Of a stretch of 64,000 bases of DNA, positions 17,811-26,896 are shown piece after piece. Under the pieces are notes generated by a model. The model was not told where the DNA came from, did not search any database, and was given only the letters and a program-made list of their open reading frames with translations. This DNA comes from Cellulomonas sp. P24 (GTDB taxonomy: Bacteria; Actinomycetota; Actinomycetes; Actinomycetales; Cellulomonadaceae). The number at the start of each line of letters is the position of its first letter. Positions within the stretch are counted from its first letter, which is position 1. The position numbers and the translations under genes are program-made. The stretch lies in NCBI RefSeq assembly GCF_024704385.1, contig NZ_JAJDFX010000002.1:186001-250000 (forward strand). The letters run 5' to 3'.

Positions 17811-18251
17811 TCAGCTGACCGGAAGTGCGGTGGCCAGCAGCACGACTACGAAGGAGCCGACGAGGGAGGCGAGGGCCAGCGCCCGCGCGAGCGTGGCGCG
17901 GCCGGCGGCGTTGGCCCAGCCGTGCAGTCCTGCGGCGAGCATGACCAGCGCGAACGCGACGAGCTTGCCCGCGAGCGTCCGCCCGTAGCCGGGTTGGGCG
18001 AGGGAGGCGAGGGTGACGCCCTTGTGCCACGCGAGCGCGAGACCTGTGGCCACCTGCAACGGGATCAGCGCCACCACGGTCGCGATGCCGAACCGCATCC
18101 CCAGGGTCCGCATCAGGTCGGCGCGGTCCTGGCGGGTGAGCCTGCGCCGCGCCGCCGGTAGGACCAGCGCGGAGAGCGTGAGTTGACCACCGAGCCAGAC
18201 CACGGCGCCGACCACGTGCACGAACCGCACGAGCGACCAGAGGCCGAGCAC
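17811..18251 (-). CDS. CopD-like copper resistance/transport membrane protein
   Basis: The 146-residue protein starts at GTG 18251, directly after the nirK stop codon with no gap. The beginning (LVRFVHVVGAVVWLGGQLTL) and four hydrophobic helices match the CopD domain family. Its position immediately downstream of a copper nitrite reductase suggests copper supply to NirK, which is inference. The histidine in the first helix could bind metal. Other small integral membrane families with FVHV..WLGG motifs are possible. Confidence 0.75.
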   Translation of the reverse strand: MLGLWSLVRFVHVVGAVVWLGGQLTLSALVLPAARRRLTRQDRADLMRTLGMRFGIATVVALIPLQVATGLALAWHKGVTLASLAQPGYGRTLAGKLVAFALVMLAAGLHGWANAAGRATLARALALASLVGSFVVVLLATALPVS

Positions 18252-19694
18252 CTAGTACGCCTCGAAGATGCCGTGGGCGCCCCGTTCGCCGTCGACCATC
18301 GCGTGGTCGATGAAGGCGTAGTGACCCGCGGCGGGAAGCACGAACTCGACGAATCCGCCCTGCGCGGGGGCGAGGTCGAGGACCTGGGAGGCGCCGTGCT
18401 CGGCGTTACCGGGTCGGAGCAGGTAGGCGCCTTCTTTGAACACGGTGTCGAACTGTGTGCCGACGACGTGGAACGCCGCTGATCTTTGGGGTCCGGCGTC
18501 CACGACCCAGACCCGGACCCTGTCCCCGGCCTTGATGCGGATCGGTGCGTGGTCGTACTGGTTGACGTACCCGTTGAAGACGATCGCGTCAGGCTTCTCC
18601 GCGTCGACCTTGGCCTCGTCTGCGGTGCCGTCCTGCGGTCCGAGGTACAGCTCGGAGTGGATGAGCACGAGCTCGTCGGCGACGGGCGCGAGGTCCGGCG
18701 GGTCGATGATGACGGCGCCGAACATGCCGTTGGCGATGTGCAGGGACATGGGCATGGTGCTGCAGTGGTAGAGCCACGCCCCGGAATGGTCGGCGACGAA
18801 CTGGTAGGTCAGGGACTGCCCGGGAGCGATCGTGCGCATCGCCTGGTCGGGTGAGACGGATCCGGCGTGGAAGTCGATCCCGTGGCCCATGCTCGCCTGG
18901 TTCACCAAGGTGATGGTGAACAGGTCACCGACCTTGCCGTGCAGGGTCGGGCCCGGGGCGGTGCCGTTGAAGGTCCACAGCGTCTGGCGCACGCCGGGGG
19001 CGACCTCGACCAGGGTGTCGCGCACGGTGAAGGTCACGCGATGCTCGGTGGCTCCGGGGGCGGGCTGCAGTGTCGGGTCGTACGCGTGCCAGCCCGCCGC
19101 GGGGGTCGCCTGGAAGTCGATGACCGGGGACGCCTGCGCGGGGGTGCTGGAACCCGCGGCGGACGTACCTCGCGTGGAATTCATCCCGGGCATCGCTGCG
19201 GCGGACGGTGCGGCGATCGTCGCGCCGGAGGTGGGGACGATGCTCATCGTCATCCCGGCCGCACGGTGACCGGGGACGCTGCACCAGCCTGAGATCCGGG
19301 CACCGACGATCCCGACGTCGAGCGTGGCCGACTGGCCCGCGTCGAGCAGCGGGGTGTGCTGACCGGAGTCCAGGACGAGGTCGTGGCGCATCGCGTCGGT
19401 GTTCGTCACGTGCAGCACGAGTCGGGTCCCCGCGGGCACGTCGATGGTTGAAGGGGTGATGCGCATGTCGGCGAGAGTGACCTCGACGGTTCGCGTGCCT
19501 CCGGGGCTCACCACGGCGTGGGCGTCACGTGCCCGTGACGGGCCGCCGGTCAGGGCTACCACCAGGGCGATCGTGAGCATGGCCAGTCCCAGGCCCAGAC
19601 CGCCGATCAGGCTGATGCGGTCCTGGCGGGAGCCGGCTTCGGTCGACGCGGAGGCGTCGTCCACCCCCGGTGCGTGCGTCTGTGGCGGCGTCAC
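18252..19694 (-). CDS. nirK: Copper-containing nitrite reductase with an extra N-terminal cupredoxin domain
   Basis: The 480-residue protein starts at GTG 19694, overlapping the nnrS stop as GTGA. A membrane anchor or signal segment lies at about residues 28-50. A first cupredoxin follows with a complete type-1 Cu set: H104, C138 (WCSVPGH), H143 and M148. The nitrite reductase core carries type-1 ligands H271, C311, H319 and M324 and type-2 ligands H276, H310 and H464. Asp274 and His409 occupy the catalytic positions. It reduces nitrite to NO outside the membrane; the extra domain may shuttle electrons. The frame is open upstream to 19793, but that part overlaps nnrS and is unlikely to be translated. 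Confidence 0.9.
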   Translation of the reverse strand: MTPPQTHAPGVDDASASTEAGSRQDRISLIGGLGLGLAMLTIALVVALTGGPSRARDAHAVVSPGGTRTVEVTLADMRITPSTIDVPAGTRLVLHVTNTDAMRHDLVLDSGQHTPLLDAGQSATLDVGIVGARISGWCSVPGHRAAGMTMSIVPTSGATIAAPSAAAMPGMNSTRGTSAAGSSTPAQASPVIDFQATPAAGWHAYDPTLQPAPGATEHRVTFTVRDTLVEVAPGVRQTLWTFNGTAPGPTLHGKVGDLFTITLVNQASMGHGIDFHAGSVSPDQAMRTIAPGQSLTYQFVADHSGAWLYHCSTMPMSLHIANGMFGAVIIDPPDLAPVADELVLIHSELYLGPQDGTADEAKVDAEKPDAIVFNGYVNQYDHAPIRIKAGDRVRVWVVDAGPQRSAAFHVVGTQFDTVFKEGAYLLRPGNAEHGASQVLDLAPAQGGFVEFVLPAAGHYAFIDHAMVDGERGAHGIFEAY

Positions 19695-20830
19695 GCGGGC
19701 CGTCCTTGGCGTCGTGAACGCACGACGGCTGATGCCGACGCGGCGAGGAACGCGAGGACGGCGAGCTCGGTGCCCACGCCACCGATCCGCCACCAGAGAT
19801 CGAGCCGGGCCGCGTCGCCCAGGACCACGCGGATCAGCAACGAGACGTGCAGCAGGGCGACGTGGCCGTAGAACCAGCGCGCGAACGGCAACCGCACGCG
19901 CAGGACGGCCGGGACGATCACGGGCGCGTGCCCGAAGATCATGGACATCACGAATCCGAGGAACACCGCGTGCAGGGCCGCGTCGTAGGTCCCGATCCCG
20001 TCACCGAGGTTCCCGGCGACCAACCAGATCGTCCCGCCGATGAAGAGCCAGACGTATCCGGCGAGCAGGCACACCGCCATGAACCGTGTCACACCGGGGA
20101 TCTTGACCGTGCGACGCGCGACGTCATGCGCTGCACCCCACAGGGCGAGGGCGACCATCCCGGCTCCCGCCGTCCGCACCCCGACCGTCCCGAGGGCCCC
20201 CGGTAGCGCGCACAGGACGAGCCCGACCCCGAGGAGCACGGCGCCGACCTGGAACCTGCGGACCGAGGTGCGGGTGAGCATCGCCACGCGCGCGAGCTCG
20301 AGGCGTTCACCGATGATCGTCAGGACGAGGAAGCCGGAGATCCAGGGAACCAGACGTGGCAGGGTCAGCCCCGCCAACCAGAGCACGGTGGCGATGTACC
20401 AGCACAGTGCTCCTGCTGCCATCACGGTCAGGTGCAGCGCGGGCTGGATCCGGTGGACGACGAGGTAGACGACGACCAGCACGATCGCTGCCGCGCACAG
20501 CAGGAGCCTGCCGATGACGGGTGGCAGGCTCACCAGGAGCGCGAGGCTGCCCGCGCCGGCGAGCGCGGGTGCGGCGAAGGCCCATCCGTGTCCGAGGGCG
20601 ACGGCCCTCTCCAGCGAGATCACGGTGCCGAGGAATCCGAGGGCCATCAGTGGCCCGTGGTCGGCGGCCGTGGTGGCGGCAAGGGTGGGCACGGGCAGCC
20701 CCAGCAGCAGCAGCCCGCCCCACAGGCCTGCGAGCAGGCTCACCAGGGCGGCGACGAACAGGGCCAGGCTGCGACGCGGGACGACGGGTGACTGTCGCTT
20801 CGGTGCGTCGACAGCCAGTCCTGTCACCAT
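19691..20830 (-). CDS. nnrS: NnrS-like multi-pass membrane protein
   Basis: The 379-residue protein has about 10-12 transmembrane helices and NnrS-like signatures, including AADHGPLMALGFLGTVISLE in the first third and ALHAVFLGFVMSMIFGHAPV near residue 290. NnrS proteins are heme/copper membrane proteins associated with resistance to NO and nitrosative stress. Its stop is coupled to nirK, the enzyme that generates NO. The start is ATG 20830 (GTG 20827 directly after), overlapping the DUF59 gene by a few bases. Confidence 0.85.
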   Translation of the reverse strand: MVTGLAVDAPKRQSPVVPRRSLALFVAALVSLLAGLWGGLLLLGLPVPTLAATTAADHGPLMALGFLGTVISLERAVALGHGWAFAAPALAGAGSLALLVSLPPVIGRLLLCAAAIVLVVVYLVVHRIQPALHLTVMAAGALCWYIATVLWLAGLTLPRLVPWISGFLVLTIIGERLELARVAMLTRTSVRRFQVGAVLLGVGLVLCALPGALGTVGVRTAGAGMVALALWGAAHDVARRTVKIPGVTRFMAVCLLAGYVWLFIGGTIWLVAGNLGDGIGTYDAALHAVFLGFVMSMIFGHAPVIVPAVLRVRLPFARWFYGHVALLHVSLLIRVVLGDAARLDLWWRIGGVGTELAVLAFLAASASAVVRSRRQGRPA

Positions 20831-21162
20831 CCGAAGGCCCGCTTGGTCTCCTCGGTGATCATGTCGGGTGACCAGGCGGGAACGTGGGTGATCTCGACGT
20901 CGACGTGGTCGACGGCTCCTCCACCGAGCAGGACCCGGCGAACCTCGTCGCTCAGGTACTCACCCAGGGGGCATGCGGGCGTCGTGGTGGTCAGCAGGAC
21001 CGAGGCTGCCCGTTCGGAGACCTCCAGCCCGTACACCAGCCCCAGGGAGATGATGTCGACACCGAGCTCGGGGTCGATCACCTCCCGCAGCGCGTCTCGC
21101 AGCTGGTCGGCCTCGGTCCCCGGGCCGAGGAGCCGGGTCACCGAGAGCGGTTCGCGGGTCAT
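20824..21162 (-). CDS. DUF59/PaaD-like metal-sulfur cluster assembly protein
   Basis: The 112-residue protein starts at ATG 21162, overlapping the regulator stop as ATGA. Its core (LREVIDPELGVDIISLGLVY, then TTTTPACPLGEYLSDEV) is the DUF59/MIP18 fold with the conserved DPE and the TxxxCP cysteine. Such proteins assist maturation or repair of iron-sulfur clusters. Placed between an NO-linked regulator and nnrS-nirK, it may repair clusters damaged by NO, which is inference. Confidence 0.88.
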   Translation of the reverse strand: MTREPLSVTRLLGPGTEADQLRDALREVIDPELGVDIISLGLVYGLEVSERAASVLLTTTTPACPLGEYLSDEVRRVLLGGGAVDHVDVEITHVPAWSPDMITEETKRAFGW

Positions 21163-21965
21163 GCGACACCGGCGGTGCGATCGGGGCGGTCGCCTCCGTC
21201 GGTCGCCGTCGGCGCGAGGTACGCCAGGCACAGTCGTGGGCTGACGAACGGTTCGAGCCGCACCGAGACGGGCGTTGTGAGCATCTGGTCCAGCGCGCCC
21301 TGGATGAGTCCGAGGTGAACCCCGCACACGACGTCGCTGTGGTCGACCGCGACATCGCGGAAGGGGCACTCGTGCAGCTCGATCACCGTGGCGGTGACGG
21401 ACCCGGGAGCGGGATCCTGCGACTCGGCGGTTGCGGTTGAAGGCTCTCGGAGTCGTGGTGCGAAGCCCACCTCGTCGAGCAGTGCGACGATCCGGCCCAC
21501 GGCGTCGAGGTGATCGCCGGAGTCCTGGTCGGCTTCCGACCGCGCGGTGCTGTCGACGTCGACCTCGACCGACTGGTGCCCCCACCGTCGTCCCGCCTCG
21601 GCGGCGACCGATCCTGGAGCTGCGTCGTCGGTTCGCCGGGTCTGGCCGTCGATGCTGCTCGCCAGGACTCGCGCGAGCATGCGATAGGCGCCTTCGGACT
21701 CGACGTCCGTCGATGGCGGGACCGCGCGGAACAGCAGCCGAGGCCGTCCTGGGGTGGTGCGCAGCTGTGCGGCCCTGACGGCGAGCCCGGCGTCCACGAG
21801 CTGGTCCAGGTGCGAGCGGACCGTGTTCGGGTGCAGGCCGACCGCGTCGGCGATGGCCTGCACATCCAGAGGTTCGGCGCTGGTGCGCAGGGCCTCCAGG
21901 ACGGCCACCCGGCTCACGCCGGAGAGCACGCGGTGGGTCTGGGCGTCGATCGGTTCACGGGGCAC
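21159..21965 (-). CDS. HTH regulator with a C-terminal Cys/His cluster, candidate Fe-S or NO sensor
   Basis: From GTG 21965 the protein has 268 residues; a GTG at 21980 is also possible but lies inside the box described next. The N-terminal winged helix is ArsR/MarR-like (LDVQAIADAVGLHPNTVRSH). The C-terminal part carries CPFRDVAVDHSDVVCGVHLG and later SPRLCLAYL, giving three cysteines in a C-x13-C-x31-C pattern with nearby histidines. The paralogue at 39135 has the same spacing. This recalls iron-sulfur regulators such as SufR, so it may sense redox state or NO. It is coupled to the DUF59, nnrS and nirK genes downstream and divergent from the hemerythrin gene. Confidence 0.8.
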   Translation of the reverse strand: MPREPIDAQTHRVLSGVSRVAVLEALRTSAEPLDVQAIADAVGLHPNTVRSHLDQLVDAGLAVRAAQLRTTPGRPRLLFRAVPPSTDVESEGAYRMLARVLASSIDGQTRRTDDAAPGSVAAEAGRRWGHQSVEVDVDSTARSEADQDSGDHLDAVGRIVALLDEVGFAPRLREPSTATAESQDPAPGSVTATVIELHECPFRDVAVDHSDVVCGVHLGLIQGALDQMLTTPVSVRLEPFVSPRLCLAYLAPTATDGGDRPDRTAGVA

Positions 21966-21972
21966 GGGTACA

Positions 21973-21998
21973 TTTTTCACCGAAAGTGTAGTAAAAAC
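21973..21998 (-). promoter_or_regulatory. Regulon box 2, between the HTH regulator and the hemerythrin-DUF2249 gene
   Basis: Read on the minus strand the site begins GTTTTTACTAC and continues ACTTTCGGTGAAAAA. It shares TACnAC and CTTTC with boxes 3 and 4. It sits just before the regulator start and 46 bp before the divergent hemerythrin gene, so it can control both, including autoregulation. Confidence 0.65.
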
Positions 21999-22044
21999 AA
22001 CTCGAGGTCGACGCGATCGCGACGACGAACCCCTGGGAGAGACC

Positions 22045-22788
22045 ATGCCGGCAGAGACGTATCAGATCTCCTCGACTCCTCCGCCGGGCGTACCCGGGCG
22101 GCCCACCACGGCGAACGAGCACGTCATCGCCGCGATCGAGCGCCATCACGCGACGTTGGCCGACGAGCTCGGCGGCCTAACCGCGCGAGTCCTCGACCAC
22201 GCCAGGGCGGGCGACTACGAGGCCTCCCGCGCGGCCCTGGTGACGTGGTTCACCCTCGACCTGCTCCCCCATGCGCAGGCCGAGGAGGTCGCTCTCTACA
22301 GCGCTGGCGCCGAGCTCGAGGCGACCCGGCTTCTGGTGGCGGGCATGGTCGCCGAGCACCGCGCGCTCGCCGCGCTCGTCGCCGCGCTCGATGCCGCGGC
22401 CGACCCGGTGTCGGTCACGGCGGCGGCGGCGGCCGCGCAGGCGTTGTTCTCGGTGCACCTGGCCAAAGAGAACGAGCTTCTCCTGCCTGCACTCGACTCA
22501 GCCGGCGTCGACCTGGGCGCCGCGCTGGACGGGATGCGCGCGATCCTCGGCGACGACCACGAGCCGGACGAGCTCGACGTCCGCACACTCCCGCACGGTG
22601 GTCGCCACGAGGTGATCTTCGGTCGGCTCGACTCGCTCGCCCCTGGCGCGTCGTTCACGATCGTCAACGACCACGATCCGCTCCCCTTGCGGTACCAGAC
22701 CGAAGCCATGTGGCCCGACCGGTTCGTCTGGACGTACAGGCAGAGCGGGCCGGAGATCTGGCGGGTGGAGATCACCTGTGCCGCATGA
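22045..22788 (+). CDS. Hemerythrin-DUF2249 fusion protein
   Basis: The 247-residue protein starts at ATG 22045 after GGGAGAGACC. Residues about 25-165 form a hemerythrin-like four-helix bundle with the iron-ligand pattern ERHHATL, LPHAQAEE, EHRALA and HLAKENE. Residues about 175-247 are a DUF2249 domain (DVRTLPHGGRHEVIFGRL, FTIVNDHDPLPLRYQ). Hemerythrin domains bind O2 or NO and can repair iron centres. DUF2249 proteins often sit in denitrification and nitrosative-stress clusters. Box 2 in its promoter region links it to the HTH regulator. Confidence 0.88.
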   Translation: MPAETYQISSTPPPGVPGRPTTANEHVIAAIERHHATLADELGGLTARVLDHARAGDYEASRAALVTWFTLDLLPHAQAEEVALYSAGAELEATRLLVAGMVAEHRALAALVAALDAAADPVSVTAAAAAAQALFSVHLAKENELLLPALDSAGVDLGAALDGMRAILGDDHEPDELDVRTLPHGGRHEVIFGRLDSLAPGASFTIVNDHDPLPLRYQTEAMWPDRFVWTYRQSGPEIWRVEITCAA

Positions 22789-23266
22789 GTCCGACGCTCT
22801 CGTCGACGGCCTGACCCGCACCCTGGCCCGTGCCTGCCGGGCGCTCGCCGAGGCCGGTCACCCGCACCAGGCTGGACGACTCGCGGCCGATGCGTGGGTG
22901 CTGCTCCGCTCGACCCACCCCACCCAGGCCGGGCGCCTCGACGGCACCATGCATCACACCGCACGCCTCGAGACGCAGCGTGCGACCGCCGTTCCACCCA
23001 GCTCACCGAGACCGGAGACCGCCATGCCCCTGGACGACCGCATCGTCGATGTTCGCGCCGAGATCCCCCGCACCCGTCACGCCCTCATCTTCGAGACCTT
23101 CGCCGAGCTGCCGGCCGGGACCGCGTTCGTCCTGGTCAACGACCATGATCCGAAGCCGTTGTACTACCAGCTCGCGGCGGAGAACACCGACCAGTTCACA
23201 TGGGACTACCTCGAGGAGGGACCGGAGGTCTGGAGGGTGCGCATCGGCAGGCTCGACGTGGCCTGA
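22778..23266 (+). CDS. DUF2249 protein with an N-terminal helical domain
   Basis: The 162-residue protein starts at GTG 22778, overlapping the end of the hemerythrin gene. Residues about 1-70 form an alanine-rich helical region (ARACRALAEAGHPHQAGRLA, then AWVLLRSTHP). Residues about 88-160 are DUF2249 (VDVRAEIPRTRHALIFETF, LVNDHDPKPLYYQL, EEGPEVWRVRIGR). Function is unknown, but it is coupled to the hemerythrin-DUF2249 gene. It converges on, and overlaps by about 60 bp, the end of the FAD/BFD oxidoreductase gene on the other strand. Confidence 0.8.
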   Translation: MPHESDALVDGLTRTLARACRALAEAGHPHQAGRLAADAWVLLRSTHPTQAGRLDGTMHHTARLETQRATAVPPSSPRPETAMPLDDRIVDVRAEIPRTRHALIFETFAELPAGTAFVLVNDHDPKPLYYQLAAENTDQFTWDYLEEGPEVWRVRIGRLDVA

Positions 23267-24744
23267 GCGCGTCGCGCCATGGCACCGCTGGGCTCGGCTT
23301 CGGGCTCCGGCGGGTCGGTGCTCTTGGCGAGCCACTCGAGCAGGCCGCAGACGGCGTCGGTGCATCCGCCGCAGCCCGTCGTCGCGCGGGTGGTGAGCGC
23401 AATCTCCTCGACCGTCCTCGCGCCCTGGGTCCAGCGTGCGGAGACCTCGCCCTTCGTGACCCCGTTGCACCGACAGATCGTTGCGCGGTCCGGCATGAGC
23501 GTCACCGACGGCTCGACCTCGGTGCCGGCGCCGCGAACGGGCCGGAGCAGCAGCTGGGCGGGGTCGGACGGCACGGGCGTCTGCAGCGTGTAGGCGGCGG
23601 TCAGGTCGGCGGCGACAGTGCTGGCACCCACGCACGTGGCGCCGACGACGACGCCTGCGGCGACGACGACCTCGACGTGTCGACCGGTCGCCGGGTCGCT
23701 CAGCCGCACGGCCCGGTGGGCTCCGGGGGATGCCACCGCGGACCCGCTGATCCCCATGGTCACGACCTCGAGCCCGTGAGCCTTGAGCCGTACGACGTCC
23801 GTGCCGACCTGGTTCGGGGTGAGGCCGGGGAGGCTGCTGGGATCGGCGAGCATCGCGGCGAGTCGTCGCGCCTGGTCCCACCCCTGGGCGATGAGGCCGG
23901 TTCCACCTTCCGGCGGTTGGGCGCAGTCGCCGATCGCGAACACGGCCGGGTCTGACGTCGCACCGTCGGGTCCGACGACGATCCCGCGCCCGACCGCGAG
24001 TCCCGCGCGCGCGGCGAGGTCCGTCTCCGGGACCGTCCCCGTCGAGAGGACCAGGAGGTCGGTCGCCAGGTGCTCGCCGTCCGGCAGGAGCACGCCGCTC
24101 ACGCCGTCCGCGGAGGCGACGACCTCTCGAGGCCGTTGCCCGACGCGCACCGCGATGCCGAGATGCTGCAGGCCGTGCTCGACGGCCCTCGCGGCGTCGG
24201 CGTCGAGCTGGCGGTCCATGAGGTGCGGACCGCCGTGCACGAGGGTGACCTCGAGGCCGCGCTCGGCCAGCCCGCAGGCGACCTCGAGACCGAGCACCCC
24301 GGCTCCGATGACCACGGCTCGGGTGCCGGTCCGGGCGGCTGCGACGATGGCGTGCGCGTCGTCCACGGTCCTGAGCGGATGCACGTGGGCCGGCAACGGG
24401 TCGAGACCGGTGATGTCGGGGATGCGCGCACGCGCGCCGGTCGCAAGGACGAGGACGTCGTACGCCAGGACACGCGCGTCGGACGCGGTGACGGTGCGGG
24501 CGTGGCGGTCCACCTCGACGCCGGCGACGCCGCGATGAACGGTGACCTGCCGGTTTGCTGGAGCGGGCAGCGTGAGGGAGGTGGCGCCGATGCGTCCTGC
24601 GACGAGCTCGCTGAGCAGCACCCTGTTGTACGGCTCGTGGTGCTCGGCACCGAGGACCGTCACCGAGGCGTCCTCGGTGCGCGAGACGAGCTCGTCGACG
24701 AATCGCGACCCGACCATCCCGTGACCGATCACGACTACGTGCAT
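23206..24744 (-). CDS. FAD-dependent oxidoreductase with BFD [2Fe-2S] domain, probable electron donor for NasA
   Basis: The 512-residue protein starts at ATG 24744 with the dinucleotide fold HVVVIGHGMVGSRFVDEL. A second NAD-binding fold (AVVIGAGVLGLEVACGLAER) and FAIGDCAQPPEGG follow. Near residue 430-490 is a BFD-type [2Fe-2S] domain with ICRCNGVTKGEV and TTGCGGC. This is the NirB/NasB-like architecture without the siroheme part. It overlaps the nasA stop by 10 nt, so it most likely transfers electrons from NAD(P)H to NasA. The last about 30 residues are not conserved and overlap a convergent gene. Confidence 0.85.
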   Translation of the reverse strand: MHVVVIGHGMVGSRFVDELVSRTEDASVTVLGAEHHEPYNRVLLSELVAGRIGATSLTLPAPANRQVTVHRGVAGVEVDRHARTVTASDARVLAYDVLVLATGARARIPDITGLDPLPAHVHPLRTVDDAHAIVAAARTGTRAVVIGAGVLGLEVACGLAERGLEVTLVHGGPHLMDRQLDADAARAVEHGLQHLGIAVRVGQRPREVVASADGVSGVLLPDGEHLATDLLVLSTGTVPETDLAARAGLAVGRGIVVGPDGATSDPAVFAIGDCAQPPEGGTGLIAQGWDQARRLAAMLADPSSLPGLTPNQVGTDVVRLKAHGLEVVTMGISGSAVASPGAHRAVRLSDPATGRHVEVVVAAGVVVGATCVGASTVAADLTAAYTLQTPVPSDPAQLLLRPVRGAGTEVEPSVTLMPDRATICRCNGVTKGEVSARWTQGARTVEEIALTTRATTGCGGCTDAVCGLLEWLAKSTDPPEPEAEPSGAMARRAQATSSLPMRTLQTSGPSSR

Positions 24745-26896
24745 CGGCGGACCACCTGACCGTCGGGTGCGGCGCGACGGACGTCGACGGCACACACCTT
24801 GAACTCCGGCATCCCGGAGATCGGGTCCGTCGCGTCGGTGGTCAGCCGGTTCGCGCTTCCCGACCCGGACCAGTGGAAGGGCATGAACACGACGTCCTGT
24901 CGGGTGCGTGCCGTCACGTGCGCCACCACGACGGCGGTGCCCCGCGCCGACGTGACCTCGACGAGGGCGCCGTCCTCCACGTCGATCCGGTCCGCGAGGA
25001 GCGGGTGGAGCTCGACGTACGGGTCGGGCTGTGCCGCCGCGAGGGCCGGCACGCGGCGGGTCTGCGCGCCCGACTGGTAGTGCTGGAGCACGCGTCCGGT
25101 GACCAGGTACACCGGGGCGTCGGCCCGCAGGTCGTCGGCCGGACCGTGATGGTCGACGGCGACCATCCGGGCGCGACCGTCCGGCGTCGGGAACCTCTCG
25201 AGGAACAGGCGAGGCGTCCCTGGGTGGGGCGGTTCGCCCGTACGTGGTGCGGGGCACGGCCAGAAGAGCCCGTCGGTGTCGGCGTCCAGGCGCTCGTGGC
25301 TCAGCCCGCCGTAGTCCGCCACGCCGCCTGCGCTGGCCCGTGCGAGCTCGTCGAAGACCTCTGCCGGGTCGGTGGGGAATCCGCGGGTCACGCCGAGCCG
25401 TGCGGCCAGGGCGTTGAGCACCTCGAGCTCGGAGCGGACCCCGTCCGGAGGTTCGAGCGCCTTCCGACGTCGCAGTACACGCCCTTCGAGCGACGTGGTC
25501 GTGCCGTCCTCCTCGGCCCACTGGGTGACCGGGAGCACGACGTCGGCGAGCATCGCCGTCTCGGAGGGCACGATGTCGCAGACCACGAGGAGGTCGAGAG
25601 CGGCGAGGCGTGCGCGGACGCTGTCGGAGTTCGGTGCGCTGACGACCAGGTTGCTGCCGTGCACGAGCAGGGCTCGGGGACCGTCCGGGGTGCCGCAGCG
25701 GTGGAGCAGCTCGACCGCCGGCAGGCCAGGCCGGGAAGCGAGTCGGGGTCGATGCCCCAGACGCGCGCGACGTGCGCGCGTGCCGCGGGGTCGTCGATCC
25801 GTCGGTAGCCCGGTAGCTGGTCCGACTTCTGGCCGTGCTCTCGTCCGCCCTGCCCGTTGCCCTGGCCGGTGACGGCTCCGTAGCCGCTCCCCCGGCGCCC
25901 CGGTAGTCCGAGGGCGAGGGCGAGGTTGATCGCGGCGGTGACGGTCGCCGTGCCCTGGGTGCTCTGCTCCACCCCGCGCCCGGTGAGCACGTAGGCGCCG
26001 CAGCCGCCGTGCGTCGGGGAGGCCGCGGCGAGCAGCCGGGCGGTTCCCCGCATCGCGTCGGCGGGGACGCCGGTCACCTGCTCGGCCCGCTCGGGCCACC
26101 AGGCCGCGACGCTCCGGCGGACCTCGTCCGCGCCGTGTGTGCGCGCGGCGAGGTAGGACGCGTCGATGAGGTCCTCTGCCCACAGGACGTGCAGCAGCGC
26201 GAGGAGGACGACGAGGTCGGTGCCGGGAATCGGTTGCAGGTGCACACCGGCGCCGCCGTCGGTGAGCGCCGCGGTCGGGCTGTGCCGCGGGTCGACGACG
26301 ACGAGGCCCCCGGCCGCGCGGGCGCCTGCGAGGTGCACCGAGGAGGGTGGCATGGTTTCGGCGAGGTTGCTGCCGAGGAGGAGGACGGCCTGTGCGCTGC
26401 CGAGGTCCGCGAGCGGGAAGGGTAGTCCGCGGTCGATGCCGAAGGCCCGGTTCGCGCCCGCGGCGGCGCTGGCCATGCAGAACCGTCCGTTGTAGTCGAT
26501 GTTCGGTGTGCGCAGCACGACCCGCGCGAACTTGCCCAACGCGTAGGCCTTCTCGTTGGTCAGGCCGCCGCCGCCGAACACCGCCACCGCTGCGGGACCG
26601 TGGGCCTCGCGTAGCGCGATCAGTCGCGTCGCGACGAGGTCGAGCGCCTCGTCCCAGGTGGCCGGGTGGAGGTCGCCGTCGGTTCCGCGGAGCAGTGGGG
26701 TCGTGAGCCGGTCCGGTGTACGCAGGACCTGGGCGCTCGTCCAGCCCTTCTGGCACAGACCGCCGCGGCTGGTGGGGAAGTCGCGTCCCGAGACGGTTAC
26801 CGGCGCGCCGACCTTCTCGGCGGAGGCGTCGGGCGCGGTCAGCTCCATCGCGCACTGGAGGGCGCAGTACGGGCAGTGGGTCGCGGTGGGCAGCAT
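24735..26896 (-). pseudogene. nasA: Assimilatory nitrate reductase catalytic subunit, interrupted by a frameshift
   Basis: The gene starts at ATG 26896 (MLPTATHCPYCALQCAMEL) with the four-cysteine [4Fe-4S] motif, ending in GLCQKGW. Molybdopterin-domain motifs such as YNGRFCMASAAAGANRAFG follow. Reading stays in one frame up to SLPG near 25740 and then must switch to continue as PGLPAVELLHRCG, ending at 24735 with the C-terminal bisMGD-binding domain (ANRLTTDATDPISGMPEFK). One C missing from the CCC tract at 25733-25735 explains the shift and restores SLPRPGLPAVELL and a 720-residue enzyme. A 5-nt GGCCT duplication is an alternative. It reduces nitrate to nitrite for assimilation. It starts directly after the narK2 stop. 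Confidence 0.85.
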
